Assembly: GCA_947468255.1 (NCBI GenBank) | Contig: CANIMM010000180.1 | Coordinates: 1 to 6,657, forward strand | DNA from: Chitinophagaceae bacterium | GTDB lineage: Bacteria > Bacteroidota > Bacteroidia > Chitinophagales > Chitinophagaceae | DNA length: 6,657 nucleotides | Reading direction: 5' to 3' | Shown here: positions 5,595-6,657 of the stretch, piece by piece | How the letters are laid out: each line of letters starts with the position of its first letter | Position numbering within the stretch: position 1 is the stretch's first letter | Translations under genes and position numbers: made by a program | The notes under the pieces: model-generated | Seen by the model: only the letters and a program-made list of their open reading frames with translations | The model's database searches: none | What the model was told of the DNA's origin: nothing

Positions 5595-6657
5595 TCAAGC
5601 AAGTATAATCTGATCCCTGCCCGGGCCATTACTAATATATTTTACTGGCACTTTCAAATATTTGTTAATGTAATCTATGTAATTTTTCATATTCTCTGGT
5701 AGTTCGTCATATTTGCTCATTGCAGTAATATCCGTTTCCCAACCTGCAAAACTTTTGAAAATTGGATCAATTTTGACTTGAGTCATTTGAAAAGGTACAT
5801 AACTTTTTTCTTCTCCATTTACATTATACCCAGTACAAACATTTAGTTCGGGCAATGAATCGAGGATGTCAGTTTTGGTCATGATAATCTTGGTAACCCC
5901 ATTGATCATACAAGCAAAATTCAACGCAACCAGATCAATCCATCCACAGCGTCTTGGTCTACCGGTAGTTGCCCCAAATTCACTTCCAATTTTCCGGATC
6001 AACTCGCCCGTTTCGTCATTCAATTCGGTTGGGAAAGGGCCGCTACCCACTCGGGTACAATATGCTTTGGAAACCCCATACACATCCTTTATTTTTTGAG
6101 GAGCAATACCAAGACCTGTGCAAACACCCGCTGAAATAGTACTACTACTAGTTACGAAAGGAAATGTGCCGAAATCAACATCCAGCATAGAACCCTGGGC
6201 TCCTTCAGCCAACACCTTTTTTCCCTGCTGAATTTTATCATTAATGAAATATTCTCCATTTACAATTTTGAAATCCCTCAACAACTCGATGGATTCAAAA
6301 AACTCATCCTCCCAGGTACTAATATCCTCCTGAAAATTATAACTATCTAGCAAGCGCTGGTGCTTCAGCCTTATTTTAATATATTGAGATATAAATCCCT
6401 TATCCAATAAATCGCCCACTCTTAATCCATTGCGACCGGTTTTGTCCATATAAGCCGGCCCAATTCCTTTTAATGTGGAACCGATTTTTTCATTTCCCTT
6501 TGCCAATTCACTCGCTTTATCTAGTGCCCGATGGGTTGGTAAAATCAAATGCGCCCTTTCGCTGATATACAAATTCTTTTTGTAATCAATTCCCATGGAA
6601 GCAACTTTTTCACATTCCTTTTTTAGCGTTACCGCATCCAACACAACCCCATTACCA
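5595..6657 (-). CDS. purA: Adenylosuccinate synthetase, 5' end beyond window
   Basis: PurA joins IMP and aspartate using GTP to make adenylosuccinate, the first committed step from IMP to AMP. The frame stays open to the right edge, where it reads GNGVVLDAV, a typical internal PurA segment. About 353 residues are visible and roughly 70 to 75 N-terminal residues are missing, including the GDEGKGK P-loop and catalytic Asp and His. Visible landmarks, numbered from the edge, are LKGIGPAYMDKTGR (62-75), EGAQGSMLDVDFGTFP (151-166), TTGRPRRCGW in the IMP/aspartate-binding loop (about 230-239), TKTD for guanine recognition (260-263) and SNGPGRDQ near the end (342-349). The GTG codon at 6644 is internal, not a start. 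No strong terminator follows the stop. The charged-block gene starts 79 bases later on the same strand, so co-transcription is likely. Confidence 0.97.
   Translation of the reverse strand, partial: GNGVVLDAVTLKKECEKVASMGIDYKKNLYISERAHLILPTHRALDKASELAKGNEKIGSTLKGIGPAYMDKTGRNGLRVGDLLDKGFISQYIKIRLKHQRLLDSYNFQEDISTWEDEFFESIELLRDFKIVNGEYFINDKIQQGKKVLAEGAQGSMLDVDFGTFPFVTSSSTISAGVCTGLGIAPQKIKDVYGVSKAYCTRVGSGPFPTELNDETGELIRKIGSEFGATTGRPRRCGWIDLVALNFACMINGVTKIIMTKTDILDSLPELNVCTGYNVNGEEKSYVPFQMTQVKIDPIFKSFAGWETDITAMSKYDELPENMKNYIDYINKYLKVPVKYISNGPGRDQIILA

Overview
This 6.66 kb window reads as a piece of ordinary chromosome from a Bacteroidota bacterium, most likely of the Chitinophagaceae type. That placement is an inference. 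It rests on the character of the RplS, TatA, GatA and PurA proteins, on moderately AT-rich DNA, on the lack of clear Shine-Dalgarno sequences before any gene, and on a Bacteroidota-style promoter box (TAnnTTTG) ahead of tatA. No mobile element, CRISPR array, tRNA or rRNA is visible.

Left half, plus strand. rplS (ribosomal protein L19) is followed by a strong intrinsic terminator. A noncoding gap of about 330 bases contains hairpins and a candidate promoter. Then come tatA (twin-arginine translocase subunit), a 98-base gap holding a long near-perfect inverted repeat, gatA (amidotransferase subunit A for Gln-tRNA/Asn-tRNA formation, apparently starting at TTG), and 9 bases later a secreted MltD-like lytic transglycosylase without LysM repeats. 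gatA and the transglycosylase are almost certainly co-transcribed; tatA may be on the same transcript if the inverted repeat does not terminate it.

Right half, minus strand, read from the right edge. purA (adenylosuccinate synthetase) is cut by the window edge and lacks its N-terminal P-loop part. It is followed by a 141-residue protein of alternating lysine-rich and aspartate/glutamate-rich blocks with no recognised function, and then by pabB (aminodeoxychorismate synthase component I, apparently starting at GTG). Gaps are 79 and 47 bases with no convincing terminator, so one transcript is plausible. It would pair AMP synthesis with folate precursor synthesis, the latter supplying one-carbon units for purine synthesis. 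The pabB end converges on the transglycosylase end with only 2 bases between stop codons.

Most of the window is housekeeping. The points that merit a second look are the charged-block protein with its acidic, phenylalanine-terminated tail, the inverted repeat before gatA, the palindrome inside the tatA promoter candidate, and the two non-ATG starts. I found no convincing evidence for a new multi-gene system.
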